Made by a program: the position numbers and the translations under genes
The notes under the pieces: model-generated
What the model was told of the DNA's origin: nothing
What the model saw: the letters and a program-made list of their open reading frames with translations, nothing else
Database searches by the model: none
Part shown: in pieces, positions 7,453 through 16,198 of the stretch
How the letters are laid out: the number at the start of each line of letters is the position of its first letter
Position numbering within the stretch: position 1 is the first letter of the stretch
Assembly: GCA_017442225.1 (NCBI GenBank)
Contig: JAFSAR010000023.1
Coordinates: forward strand, 62,001-126,000
Reading direction: 5' to 3'
DNA: 64,000 bases
From: Clostridia bacterium
Lineage (GTDB): Bacteria > Bacillota > Clostridia > Oscillospirales > Acutalibacteraceae

Positions 7453-9342
7453 TTATTCCGACAATCCTTCCCAAATTTCCATTTGCTCAAGGAGTTCCAT
7501 TTCGCAAGCATCAATTTGTTCTTGCAATTCAGAGAGTTTTTGGTAATCGGCAAGGTTTTCGGGTAGTTGCTGTTCGCGCTTTAGCTCGTCGAGCCTTGTT
7601 TCTAACTCGTTGATTTTTTCTTCCGCTTTTTTTAGCGCTTTTTCGCGTTTTTGCTTTTCTTTAAGCGGGGTAGTATAGGTTTTCTTTTCTTTCCTTTCTG
7701 CTTTTTGCGGCGTTTTGGATAAAGTTTCTTCTTTCGGCTCACGCAGCATATATTCGTCGTAACCAAAGTCGTGCATCGCGGCACCGTCATTTTCAAAAGT
7801 AATAAGACGGTCGGCAAGCTTTTTTACAAAATATCGGTCGTGCGATACAAAAATCAGCGTGCCGCTGTAGGACGTCAAAATATCCTCAAGCGTTTCCTTG
7901 GAAATAATATCCATATGGTTGGTAGGCTCGTCAAGTATTAACAGGTTAGGAGACCTGCGGAACAGTTTGCAAAGAGCAAGCCTTACACGCTCTCCGCCCG
8001 AGAGCATATCAATTGTTTTAAATACCGCCTCTCCGCTAAAAAGAAATGCGCCCAGCGCGCTTCGTGCCTCAAACTCGGTCATAGAGGGAAATGCCGACAT
8101 CATATTGTCGAGCACCGTTTCACTGCCTCTTATCTGCGCCATCTGCTGATCAAAATAGCCGACATTTACTAACGCGCCTGTGCTGAAATTACCCGAAAGA
8201 GCAGGTAATTTACTTACAAGAGTTTTAAGCAGCGTTGATTTTCCCTTGCCGTTGCCGCCGATAATTCCCACGCGGTCTCCGCGGTAAACGTTAAAAGAAA
8301 GCGTGGCAAGAGGCGAATCAAAACCGATTGTAAGATTGCTTACAGTAAGCACCTCTTTTGCGCTTTGAACCGCGGGCTCTAAGGTCGCTTTAAAGGTGCG
8401 GTTGTCGTATACTTCGGGCGCGTCTATCTTTTCCATACGGTCTATAGCTTTTAATTTGCTTTGCGCCATAGCCGCCTTGGTGGCTTTATAACGAAAACGC
8501 TCGGCAGTAGCCGATATACGCGCGATTTCCTTTTGCTGAGCCTCAAAGGCTTTAGCCTGCAGGTCGCAACTCTCACGCTTTTTAACTACAAACTGCGAAT
8601 AGTTACCCACATATCGCGTGGTTTTGCCGTGTTCTATTTCATAAATTTCATTTACGGTGTTATCCAAAAACATACGGTCGTGCGATACAATGAGCACGGC
8701 TTTTTTATAATTTTTTATATAGTCTTCAAGCCACGATACCGCTTCTATATCAAGGTGGTTGGTAGGCTCGTCCAAAAGCAACAGGTCGGGCTTTGAAAGC
8801 AACAGCTTTAAAAAGGCGATTTTTGTACGCTGACCGCCCGAAAATTCGCTCAGCGGCCGCAGTTTTTGTTCCTCGGTAAACCCGAACTTTTTAATCGCCG
8901 CTTCATATTCTTTTTCAAAATAAAAGCCACCCTCGCGGGTAAATAAATCAAGCAAAATGGTATAGCGCTTTATGTTTTCCTCGGTCTGATTTTCTTCCAT
9001 ATCGCGCTGCGCGGAATCAAGGGACGCTTTCATTTGGAGGATATCTTTATAGGCACTGCGGATTTCCTCTACCAGAGTAACGCTGTCATCAAGAAAAGTC
9101 ATCTGATTTAGCGCCGATATAACGGGATTACCGCTTATTGACATAAAGCCTCCGTCAGATTCCATATTGGCAAGACTCAACTCGCCGCTAAGCAATCTTA
9201 ACAGCGTTGTTTTTCCGCAACCGTTTCTGCCTACAAGACCTATGCGGCTGTTTGTGTTTATAATAATATTTATATCGTTTAAAATAGGCTCGCCCGAAAG
9301 GTCTACCCGACCCTTATGAATTTCTATCTGCAAAGCAATCAC
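7453..9342 (-). CDS. ABC-F family ATPase (ribosome-associated)
   Basis: About 629 residues with two ABC domains in one chain and no membrane segment, which is the ABC-F layout; members act on the ribosome in translation quality control or antibiotic protection. Domain 1 has Walker A GRNGCGKT at residues 38-45, signature SGGQR and Walker B LLLDEPTNHLD. Domain 2 has GGNGKGKST, LSGGER and LILDEPTNHMD. The interdomain linker (P-site tRNA interaction motif) is charged and rich in Lys. A coiled coil of about 80 residues ends the protein, as in the YdiF group. The start is uncertain: GTG at 9342 or TTG at 9345 gives the usual N-terminus but has no ribosome site, and the only good promoter would yield a leaderless message. 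A GTG at 9390 would add 16 residues. Resistance cannot be inferred. Confidence 0.92.
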   Translation of the reverse strand: MIALQIEIHKGRVDLSGEPILNDINIIINTNSRIGLVGRNGCGKTTLLRLLSGELSLANMESDGGFMSISGNPVISALNQMTFLDDSVTLVEEIRSAYKDILQMKASLDSAQRDMEENQTEENIKRYTILLDLFTREGGFYFEKEYEAAIKKFGFTEEQKLRPLSEFSGGQRTKIAFLKLLLSKPDLLLLDEPTNHLDIEAVSWLEDYIKNYKKAVLIVSHDRMFLDNTVNEIYEIEHGKTTRYVGNYSQFVVKKRESCDLQAKAFEAQQKEIARISATAERFRYKATKAAMAQSKLKAIDRMEKIDAPEVYDNRTFKATLEPAVQSAKEVLTVSNLTIGFDSPLATLSFNVYRGDRVGIIGGNGKGKSTLLKTLVSKLPALSGNFSTGALVNVGYFDQQMAQIRGSETVLDNMMSAFPSMTEFEARSALGAFLFSGEAVFKTIDMLSGGERVRLALCKLFRRSPNLLILDEPTNHMDIISKETLEDILTSYSGTLIFVSHDRYFVKKLADRLITFENDGAAMHDFGYDEYMLREPKEETLSKTPQKAERKEKKTYTTPLKEKQKREKALKKAEEKINELETRLDELKREQQLPENLADYQKLSELQEQIDACEMELLEQMEIWEGLSE

Positions 9343-9349
9343 CAACGGT

Positions 9350-9378
9350 ATTTTATCATTAAATTTTAATAATTGCAA
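9350..9378 (-). promoter_or_regulatory. Possible promoter for the ABC-F gene
   Basis: On the minus strand, TTGCAA (9378-9373), a 17-base spacer and TAAAAT (9355-9350). Transcription would then begin within a few bases of the GTG/TTG start codons. Confidence 0.45.
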
Positions 9379-9380
9379 TA

Positions 9381-9409
9381 TTGATAACACGGAAACAATA
9401 TGTTAAAAT
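9381..9409 (+). promoter_or_regulatory. Sigma-A promoter for the amidase-proS pair
   Basis: TTGATA at 9381-9386, a 17-base spacer, TAAAAT at 9404-9409. The ATG is at 9441 with GAGGAC as ribosome site. Confidence 0.65.
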
Positions 9410-9440
9410 AAAATATATATTTAAACTACGAGGACATATA

Positions 9441-11618
9441 ATGAAAGAATTTTACAATAGGCACAAAAAATTGATATTGATTATGTTAAGCGTATGCCTT
9501 GCTATAGTGTTGGCTGTGGTGCTGGCGTTTGCTTTGGCAGATACGGCAAAGACAGTCTTTTCGGACGAAGACTATATGTCTTATATAAACGGAAGTCTTA
9601 GTTCGGACCCTCTTTTATCACAGGACAGTTCGGCTTCCAAACCCACAGATACCACACCACCGCTTGTTATAACATCACCCCAAAAGACCGACGTCACAGT
9701 GTCTGAGCCATTTTATTCCATAACGGGAACAAGCGACCCCACGCTACCGCTGATGTTAAACGGTAACGAGGTAGAACGGCTTTCAAGCGGCGATTTTACC
9801 GTTGAGGTGGAATTAAAGCCCGGTAGCAACAACTTTACTTTTACGTACAACGGTCAGAGTGTGACCTATAACATACGTTATTCTTTTACCGTTATAAAAG
9901 CCTATGCCCCTTACGAAAAGCAAAGCTATGAGGCGGGCTCGTCGTTTGTTGTAATAGCCTATGCCCGCGTGGATTCAAGCTCGGTTACTGCCAAATTTAA
10001 CGGACAGACCATAAATCTGACGGCGCAGCCGTATAAAGACGGCGAGACGTTTACCAACTTTACGGGCAGCTTCACTCTGCCGTCGGGAAATGATAGCGAC
10101 CTTAACCTTGGCGGAGTAAAATTCACAGGCAGTTGTCAAGGTCTTACAAAAAGCTACACCTCTCCGTCGATAATTTGTCTGCGTGACAAAGCGCTTGACG
10201 GAACGCAGATTGTTGAAATCGTGGCAAGTCAGGCAGAAACCTTTAACGGCGACACAACAGATGATTGGTCGCGACCTACAAACAGTTATCTGCCCGAGGG
10301 TACCGTCGATTACAAGGTAGGCGGCATTGTTTACGAAGCCGAAAGCGGCAACAGTTATTATAACCTGCGTTGCGGCAAGCGTGTGTATGTAGACAAGAAA
10401 AACGCACCCGACACACAGCGCGTTACCGTTTCAAAGCTGTATGCAGGTGAATTGCCCGAATATAACACGATTTCACTCGCCCAAAGTACGACAGACGGCA
10501 AGCATTCGGTACTTACCTTTGATACCGATTGGCGCGCGCCTTTTGCGGTAGAAATAGGACCGCAGAGCTATACCAATCCCGCAAAACAGGATTACACCAT
10601 CTCGAGTGTTACATACAGCTATGTTGATATTAAATTTTATTATACGCAGGGAATAGGCGGCGACTTTACTATAAAAAATCATCCGCTGTTTTCGTCTACC
10701 CAGATAATACCGGGAAGCGACGGATACACACTGCGACTCTATCTTAAATCGATAGGAGCGTTTTACGGCTGGAACGCGGAGTACAATTCAAATGGTCAGC
10801 TTGAATTCAAGTTTTTGAACGCGCCAAAAATAACCCAAAAGAACGACCTTTCGGGAATAAAGATAGTAATAGACGCGGGACACGGCGGCAGAGACGTTGG
10901 CGCGCTAGGGCTACGACCTGATACTAATCCCGAAGCCGAGCGCAATCTGTCTCTTGCTTTCAAGTTAAAGGCTCAGCTTGAGTCTTATGGCGCTACCGTA
11001 GTGATGACGCGCACGTCTAACGTCGAATTGTCGTCAGATGCAAGGTGTGAATTTTTGCGACAACAAGCGCCTGACCTTTGTATTTCAATACATCACGACT
11101 CAAGCACGCGCGCGTCGGCAAACGGTGCAGGATTCTTCTGCTTTAATGCTTTTTCGGACAAGGCGGTAAAATATGTTTACGACAGAACGGTAGCGGGTAA
11201 TTTTTACAGCAAAACACAAAAAAGCTGGCACTATTTTTATCTCGCGCGTGTAACAAGCTGTCCCGTAATACTTACCGAAAACGGCTTTATTTCAAACCAA
11301 CAAGATTTTAACGGTATAATAAGCGACAGCATTAACACCCAAAAGGCAACCGCCATAACACAGGGAGTGCTTGATTACTTTAATTCTTTTTATAAAAATG
11401 TTGCAAATGACGGCGATAATAGTTATAATGATGATAATTCTGCAAATGACCAAACCTCGTCCGAGCAACCACCTGACGTCGAGCCAAATCAGCCGCTCGA
11501 GAGCGAACCCGAACAGCCATCCGAGGTAGAGCCTGAGCAACCGCAAGAGCCCGAAACGGACGAAGATACAGAAAGTCAAGAAAATAATAATACTGGTGAT
11601 GAAAATGAAAACAAATGA
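9441..11618 (+). CDS. N-acetylmuramoyl-L-alanine amidase with Ig-like N-terminal region
   Basis: A 725-residue secreted or membrane-anchored cell-wall hydrolase. Residues 1-30 are a Lys-rich start followed by a long hydrophobic helix ending ALADTAKT, a signal or anchor. Residues 70-160 look like an Ig-like domain ([14 protein letters not shown]...GTSDP) and the middle is beta-rich. An Amidase_3 domain at about 473-660 cleaves the amide bond between MurNAc and L-Ala. Likely zinc ligands are His in DAGHGG, Glu in NPEAERN and His in SIHHDS. The last 60 residues are a Pro/Glu/Gln tail. ATG at 9441 is chosen for its ribosome site. The end overlaps the start of proS by 14 bases in another frame. 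Confidence 0.9.
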   Translation: MKEFYNRHKKLILIMLSVCLAIVLAVVLAFALADTAKTVFSDEDYMSYINGSLSSDPLLSQDSSASKPTDTTPPLVITSPQKTDVTVSEPFYSITGTSDPTLPLMLNGNEVERLSSGDFTVEVELKPGSNNFTFTYNGQSVTYNIRYSFTVIKAYAPYEKQSYEAGSSFVVIAYARVDSSSVTAKFNGQTINLTAQPYKDGETFTNFTGSFTLPSGNDSDLNLGGVKFTGSCQGLTKSYTSPSIICLRDKALDGTQIVEIVASQAETFNGDTTDDWSRPTNSYLPEGTVDYKVGGIVYEAESGNSYYNLRCGKRVYVDKKNAPDTQRVTVSKLYAGELPEYNTISLAQSTTDGKHSVLTFDTDWRAPFAVEIGPQSYTNPAKQDYTISSVTYSYVDIKFYYTQGIGGDFTIKNHPLFSSTQIIPGSDGYTLRLYLKSIGAFYGWNAEYNSNGQLEFKFLNAPKITQKNDLSGIKIVIDAGHGGRDVGALGLRPDTNPEAERNLSLAFKLKAQLESYGATVVMTRTSNVELSSDARCEFLRQQAPDLCISIHHDSSTRASANGAGFFCFNAFSDKAVKYVYDRTVAGNFYSKTQKSWHYFYLARVTSCPVILTENGFISNQQDFNGIISDSINTQKATAITQGVLDYFNSFYKNVANDGDNSYNDDNSANDQTSSEQPPDVEPNQPLESEPEQPSEVEPEQPQEPETDEDTESQENNNTGDENENK

Positions 11619-13041
11619 AAAATTGGTTAAAGCAATAACCTCTATGGACGAGGATTTTGCAAAATGGTATACCGACGTCTGCATCAAGGCAGAGCTTATC
11701 GATTATTCGTCGGTTAAAGGATGTATGATTATTCGCCCGTACGGTTATGCTATATGGGAGAACATTCAGCATATTATGGACGGTATGTTTAAGGAACTCG
11801 GCCATGAAAACGTGTATATGCCGATGTTTATACCCGAAAGCCTTTTACAGAAAGAAAAGGATCACGTCGAGGGATTTGCGCCCGAGGTTGCTTGGGTAAC
11901 ACACGGCGGCGAAGAAAGGTTAGAAGAACGCCTTTGCGTGCGTCCTACAAGTGAAACTCTTTTCTGTGACCACTTCAAAAACATCGTTCATTCCTACCGC
12001 GACCTGCCTAAGCTTTATAACCAATGGTGCAGTGTGGTCAGATGGGAAAAGACCACCCGTCCATTCCTACGCTCACGCGAATTTTTGTGGCAAGAAGGTC
12101 ACACCCTGCATGCAACCGCCGATGAAGCAAGACAAGAAACCGAGCAGATGTTAAATGTTTATGCTCGCTTTGCCGAAGAAGCTCTTGCTATGCCTGTTGT
12201 AAAGGGTCAAAAAACCGATAAAGAGCGTTTTGCAGGTGCCGAGGCGACCTACACAATCGAGGCGCTTATGCACGACGGCAAGGCGCTTCAAAGCGGTACT
12301 TCGCACTACTTTGGCGACGGTTTTTCACGCGCGTTTGAGGTGCAATACACAGACAAGGAAAACAAGCTTGTTCACCCTTATCAAACCTCATGGGGTACCA
12401 CAACCCGTCTTATCGGCGCAGTTATTATGACACACGGCGACGATAACGGTCTTGTACTGCCGCCTGCTATCGCGCCTATTCAGGTTGTGATTGTGCCTAT
12501 TGCGTCACATAAAGAGGGCGTTGTAGAGAAAGCAAGTGAAGTTTGTGATAGACTTAAAAAGGTTTGCCGCGTAAAGCTTGATAATTCTGACCAAACTCCA
12601 GGTTGGAAATTTGCCGAATACGAAATGAAGGGTGTGCCTCTGCGTATTGAAATAGGTCCTCGTGATATCGAAAACAATCAATGTGTTGTAGTTCGCCGCG
12701 ACAACCGCGAAAAGATTTTTGTAAAGCTTGATGAGCTTGAGGCGCGTATACCCGAGCTGTTGGCTGAATATCGCGACGCGCTTTTCAATAAGGCGCTCGC
12801 TCACCGCGAAGAGATGACCTACGACGCAAAGACGCTTGATGAAATCAAAGAAATTGCTGATAATAAGCCTGGTTTTATCCGCGCTATGTGGTGCGGCGAC
12901 CGCGAATGCGAGGACAAACTTAAAGAGGTAGCGGGTATTACCTCGCGTTGCGCACCGTTTAACCAAGAGCATATATCCGATACCTGCGTTTGCTGTGGCA
13001 AAAAGGCAGACAAAATGCTCTATTGGGGCAAGGCATATTAA
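11605..13041 (+). CDS. proS: Prolyl-tRNA synthetase, short archaeal/eukaryotic-type
   Basis: About 478 residues; it charges tRNA-Pro with proline. It belongs to the short class without the editing insertion found in E. coli ProRS. Class II motifs are visible: motif 2 in [19 protein letters not shown] (about residues 145-163) and motif 3 in [17 protein letters not shown]. The anticodon-binding domain begins at [13 protein letters not shown]-terminal zinc-type domain has Cys in CGDREC and CVCCGKK and ends in Tyr (WGKAY), as in this subgroup. I chose ATG 11605 because GGTGAT lies just upstream; ATG 11599 is possible. It overlaps the amidase gene by 14 bases, so it is probably co-transcribed and coupled. 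The next feature is a strong terminator. Confidence 0.95.
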   Translation: MKTNEKLVKAITSMDEDFAKWYTDVCIKAELIDYSSVKGCMIIRPYGYAIWENIQHIMDGMFKELGHENVYMPMFIPESLLQKEKDHVEGFAPEVAWVTHGGEERLEERLCVRPTSETLFCDHFKNIVHSYRDLPKLYNQWCSVVRWEKTTRPFLRSREFLWQEGHTLHATADEARQETEQMLNVYARFAEEALAMPVVKGQKTDKERFAGAEATYTIEALMHDGKALQSGTSHYFGDGFSRAFEVQYTDKENKLVHPYQTSWGTTTRLIGAVIMTHGDDNGLVLPPAIAPIQVVIVPIASHKEGVVEKASEVCDRLKKVCRVKLDNSDQTPGWKFAEYEMKGVPLRIEIGPRDIENNQCVVVRRDNREKIFVKLDELEARIPELLAEYRDALFNKALAHREEMTYDAKTLDEIKEIADNKPGFIRAMWCGDRECEDKLKEVAGITSRCAPFNQEHISDTCVCCGKKADKMLYWGKAY

Positions 13042-13055
13042 TAATAAATAAAACG

Positions 13056-13088
13056 AAAACCCTGCTGAATTTCAGCAGGGTTTTGAAA
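13056..13088. terminator. Terminator after proS
   Basis: AAAACCCTGCTGAA (13056-13069) and TTCAGCAGGGTTTT (13071-13084) are perfectly complementary. The hairpin is nearly symmetric, so it can also end the convergent SPFH transcript. Confidence 0.9.
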
Positions 13089-13095
13089 TTATTAA

Positions 13096-14040
13096 TTAGT
13101 CACAGCATTCGTCTTTTTTAACCGCCTTTTTTGGCTTTGGCGCGGACTGTGTGTTGTCGCCAAGACCAGTAGTCTCAGAGAAAATCGCATTGTTTGTAAC
13201 GGCCGATACCGCATCGGTAGGTATAATCAACTTTGCGGCGGTGCCGTTTGACATATTTACAAGAGCCTCGTATTTTTTAAGCTCAAGCACAGCTGCGTCA
13301 ACGCCTGCTTCTTTTAGCGCTGCAAGACCGTCGGCCTCGGCTTTTTTAGAAAGGTAGATAGCCTTTGCTTCACCCTCGGCGCGAGCGATACGCGCGTCGC
13401 GTTCACCCTCGGCCTCAAGTATCATAGCCTGCTTGTCACCTTCAGCGCGAGTAATGGCAGCAGCCTTGTGACCCTCAGCCTGCAAAAGCGTTTCACGGCG
13501 GTCACGTTCAGCTTTCATCTGCTTTTCCATCGCGTTTTGAATTTCAGCGGGTGGAATAATGTTTTTAAGCTCAACGCGGCTTACCTTCATACCCCACTGG
13601 TCAGTAGCCTCGTCCAAGATTTCAGCCATTTTGGTGTTTATAATATCGCGCGAGGTGAGCGTGCCGTCAAGCTCCATTTCACCAACAATGTTACGCAGTG
13701 TGGTAGCGGTCAAATTTTCGAGCGCGCGGATAGGATTTACAACGCCATATGTGTAGAGCTTTGCGTCAAAAATTCGGAAGAACACAACCGTATCAATCTG
13801 CATGGTAACATTATCTTTTGTGATAACGGGCTGTGGCGGGGAGTCCATAACCTGCTCTTTTAATGTGATTTTGTTAGCTATTCTTTCAAGGAAAGGAATT
13901 TTAACGTGGATTCCTGCATCCCAAGTACACTTATACTTTCCCAAAAACTCAATAACATACTGAGTTGCTTGGGGAACTATGCGCACGTTTGGAATAATAA
14001 CCACCAAAAGAATCACTACAACAGCAATAAACCAACCCAT
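13096..14040 (-). CDS. SPFH/band 7 (stomatin-like) membrane protein
   Basis: A 314-residue protein: one N-terminal helix (residues 2-20), then a band 7 domain from about residue 22 (PNVRIVPQATQYVIEFLGKY) to about 170. This is followed by a long Ala/Glu/Arg helical region with repeated AEG steps (AEGHKAA, AEGDKQA, AEGERDA, AEGEAKA), the usual oligomerising coiled coil. The tail is unusual: it is Lys-rich and ends DECCD. QmcA/stomatin-type proteins form large membrane rings that organise proteases and lipid domains. ATG 14040 has AAGGAG eight bases upstream; the longer start at 14049 would overlap that site. It lies 23 bases after an unknown 248-residue protein in the same operon. No NfeD partner gene is present. 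Confidence 0.92.
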   Translation of the reverse strand: MGWFIAVVVILLVVIIPNVRIVPQATQYVIEFLGKYKCTWDAGIHVKIPFLERIANKITLKEQVMDSPPQPVITKDNVTMQIDTVVFFRIFDAKLYTYGVVNPIRALENLTATTLRNIVGEMELDGTLTSRDIINTKMAEILDEATDQWGMKVSRVELKNIIPPAEIQNAMEKQMKAERDRRETLLQAEGHKAAAITRAEGDKQAMILEAEGERDARIARAEGEAKAIYLSKKAEADGLAALKEAGVDAAVLELKKYEALVNMSNGTAAKLIIPTDAVSAVTNNAIFSETTGLGDNTQSAPKPKKAVKKDECCD

Positions 14041-14063
14041 AAATAACACTCCTTAAAAATATT

Positions 14064-14810
14064 TTACTTTAACAAAGCCGCATGCAGCTTTTTGTTAGAC
14101 GATACAACGGGGATAAACTGTATTACAGAGTCGATAAAATGCTTATTGTCGCCAAGCGCTGCGATAACGTTTGTTTTTACGGTGTCATCATTAACGCAAG
14201 CGGCGGCAACTACCGCAACGATAGTGTTAACGGTGTCACGGTCACCTTGCAAATATCCGTTTTGCAAAATGTCAAAAAGCTTTTTAACGCTCTTTTTATT
14301 ATTCTCAAGCATAACCGATTTTATTTGCGGCACCAACTTTTCACCAAAGAAATTAAGATATAAAAAGTTTCCGTAAACCGCTACGTGAACCTTGTATTCG
14401 TCTTTAAGAGCGGGGAATACGTCAAGCACCTTTTTTGTAAAAGCGGCAATGTTATAATTACCGTCCTTTGATGCAGTAGGCAGGTCAACTGCGTTTGCCG
14501 CGGTTGCCGAACGGGTGCGCTTGATGCCAAGTTCGTCGCGAAGGGTTGAGGTAAAGTCAATGCCTACAGCCTCTGCATCCTTTGCGTTCTGGCTGTCGTC
14601 AAAAAGCCACGCGTTTACTTCTACAAGTTCGTAACTTCCGTCCTCGACAATATCGGCGGTTTTAAGAATATACATCTGGCGTTCGTCGCTGTATTCAACA
14701 GTGGCTGCCTTCTTGTCATTTTTATAAACGCCGTCTACCAATTTAAAACCGTTTTCATCCAAAAAAGGTTGCATCTCATTTATTACGTTTTCTAAATATC
14801 TGTTATCCAT
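14064..14810 (-). CDS. Uncharacterised soluble protein encoded with the SPFH protein
   Basis: A 248-residue protein with GGAAGG as ribosome site and no signal or membrane segment. The N-terminal half (1-105) is alpha/beta and acidic (FLDENGFKLVDGVYKND; EYSDERQMYILKT). A variable linker at about 110-120 is followed by a mostly helical C-terminal half (FTKKVLDVFPALKDEYK; LFDILQNGYLQGD). I recognise no catalytic motif and cannot name a family. It is the first gene of a two-gene operon with the SPFH protein. Because SPFH proteins often act with a dedicated partner, a functional link is likely but untested. Confidence 0.75.
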   Translation of the reverse strand: MDNRYLENVINEMQPFLDENGFKLVDGVYKNDKKAATVEYSDERQMYILKTADIVEDGSYELVEVNAWLFDDSQNAKDAEAVGIDFTSTLRDELGIKRTRSATAANAVDLPTASKDGNYNIAAFTKKVLDVFPALKDEYKVHVAVYGNFLYLNFFGEKLVPQIKSVMLENNKKSVKKLFDILQNGYLQGDRDTVNTIVAVVAAACVNDDTVKTNVIAALGDNKHFIDSVIQFIPVVSSNKKLHAALLK

Positions 14811-14846
14811 TTTTTAAATACCTTCCAAAAAATTTGTATTTTTTAT

Positions 14847-14875
14847 ATTGTAGCACAAAAAAACGCAGTTGTCAC
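14847..14875 (-). promoter_or_regulatory. Sigma-A promoter for the unknown-SPFH operon
   Basis: On the minus strand: GTGACA (14875-14870), a 17-base spacer, TACAAT (14852-14847). Confidence 0.65.
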
Positions 14876-14886
14876 CTAAAAATTTC

Positions 14887-14915
14887 TTGAAAGGTACGGA
14901 ATTGTTATATATAAT
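14887..14915 (+). promoter_or_regulatory. Sigma-A promoter for rsmA
   Basis: TTGAAA at 14887-14892, a 17-base spacer, TATAAT at 14910-14915. It is back-to-back with the minus-strand promoter at 14847-14875. Confidence 0.75.
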
Positions 14916-14935
14916 GTATTTGGCAGGTGAAATAT

Positions 14936-15784
14936 GTGAAAATTTCAAATAAAAAAGATCTAAAGAGCGTACTTGAAGCAGAGGGCTTTTCGTTTAAAAA
15001 ATCTTTGGGACAAAACTTTTTAATAGACGATACCGTGTGTCCACGAATGGCTTGTGCCGTGTCGGGCGAAAACGTCGGTGTGCTTGAAATAGGCCCCGGT
15101 GCAGGTGTGCTTACAGCGCAGCTGTCGTCATCTTGCAAAAAGGTTGTATCAGTAGAGCTTGATACCCGACTTAAACCCGTGCTACAAGAGACGCTCAAAG
15201 ATTGCCACAACGTAAAAATAATATGGAACGATATTTTAAAGCTCGATTTAAAAACCGTTTTAGCAGAAGAATTCGCTGACTGTGACACGATAAATGTATG
15301 CGCAAATCTGCCCTATTATATTACCTCGCCCGTTATAATGATGTTGCTCGAAAGTCACTTGCCCATTAACACAATCGCAGTTATGGTGCAAAAGGAAGCC
15401 GCTGACCGCCTTTGTGCCGACGTAGGCTCACGCGCCGCAGGCGCTGTGACGGTTGCGGTAAATTATTATGCTGAGGCAGAAACTCTCTTCGGTGTGCCAA
15501 GGGGCTCATTTATGCCGCCGCCAAACGTTGATTCGGCGGTTATAAAACTTACCTTGCGTGACAAACCGCCCGTTGAGGTAACGGATGAAAAGCTGTTCTT
15601 TAAAATTGTAAAAGCCTGCTTTGCCCAGCGCAGAAAAATATTGCTTAACACCGTTTGCAATACATTAAATATACAAAAAGATGTTTTGCGAAAAGCGCTA
15701 AACGAAGCAAATATTTCCGAAACGGTGCGCGGAGAAACGCTGACTATGCAAAACCTTGCCGACCTTACAAATGCACTATTGTAG
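14936..15784 (+). CDS. rsmA: 16S rRNA dimethyladenosine transferase RsmA (KsgA)
   Basis: About 282 residues. It dimethylates A1518 and A1519 of 16S rRNA with S-adenosylmethionine, late in 30S assembly. The N-terminal FKKSLGQNFLIDD is the family hallmark. The SAM-binding loop EIGPGAGVLT follows at about residues 47-56, and the catalytic NLPYYITSPV motif (N-L-P-Y) at about 122-131. Length is normal. I take GTG at 14936, since AGGTGA lies five bases upstream; GTG at 14927 would sit inside that site. It is monocistronic in this window, with its own promoter. A palindromic repeat and the pheS T-box follow. Confidence 0.96.
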   Translation: MKISNKKDLKSVLEAEGFSFKKSLGQNFLIDDTVCPRMACAVSGENVGVLEIGPGAGVLTAQLSSSCKKVVSVELDTRLKPVLQETLKDCHNVKIIWNDILKLDLKTVLAEEFADCDTINVCANLPYYITSPVIMMLLESHLPINTIAVMVQKEAADRLCADVGSRAAGAVTVAVNYYAEAETLFGVPRGSFMPPPNVDSAVIKLTLRDKPPVEVTDEKLFFKIVKACFAQRRKILLNTVCNTLNIQKDVLRKALNEANISETVRGETLTMQNLADLTNALL

Positions 15785-15808
15785 GGTTGAGCCTGTGTGC
15801 TTGACCGC

Positions 15809-15830
15809 GGAACGACACATAGGTCGTTCC
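15809..15830. repeat. Short palindromic intergenic repeat (copy 1)
   Basis: GGAACGAC and GTCGTTCC are perfect 8-bp arms around a six-base loop. A second copy with the same arms and a near-identical loop lies at 39513-39534. There is no T run, so it is not an ordinary terminator. Confidence 0.7.
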
Positions 15831-15847
15831 CTACGATAAAAAAACAC

Positions 15848-15875
15848 TTGCAATTTAAAAAAATTGTGTTATAAT
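15848..15875 (+). promoter_or_regulatory. Sigma-A promoter for pheST
   Basis: TTGCAA at 15848-15853, a 16-base spacer, TATAAT at 15870-15875, just ahead of the T-box leader. Confidence 0.75.
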
Positions 15876-15882
15876 TTTTTTG

Positions 15883-16140
15883 TTAAATGCGTTGATAAAG
15901 AAAAGTAAAATCATTTGTGATTTGAAGAGAAGGCGCGCCCTGGGCTGTAAGCGTACCTATTTTGCGGTGATTTGAAGTTCCCTTTTGAGCAGTGTCGCTG
16001 AACAAAGCAGTAGGTGACAACGGGTCATCGGTTCCGTTACAGACCGACGAGAGTGTTTGCTCTTTGAGCGAAAATGCGGGTGGTACCGCGGAGTTTGTAT
16101 ATTCAGACTTCGTCCTGTAATATCAGGACGAAGTCTTTTT
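15883..16140 (+). promoter_or_regulatory. T-box leader (Phe) controlling pheST
   Basis: A leader of about 260 bases senses uncharged tRNA-Phe. The T-box antiterminator core AATGCGGGTGGTACCGCGG lies at 16073-16091 and contains TGG, which pairs with an uncharged CCA end. The probable specifier codon is TTC (Phe) at 15978-15980, in the context GAAGTTCCC on the 3' side of stem I. The terminator arms AGACTTCGTCCTG (16105-16117) and CAGGACGAAGTCT (16124-16136) are followed by TTTTTGTTTTT. The downstream genes encode Phe-tRNA synthetase, which fits the specifier. Exact stem I boundaries are approximate. This leader accounts for most of the gap between rsmA and pheS. Confidence 0.95.
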
Positions 16141-16198
16141 GTTTTTGTCGATATATTCGACACCGAAACTATTAATTAAGTGACAAAGGAGATAGATT

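Noticed and set aside
7453-9342. ABC-F protein as an antibiotic resistance gene
   Set aside because: The sequence is closer to the housekeeping YdiF-type layout, and no resistance-specific feature can be seen.
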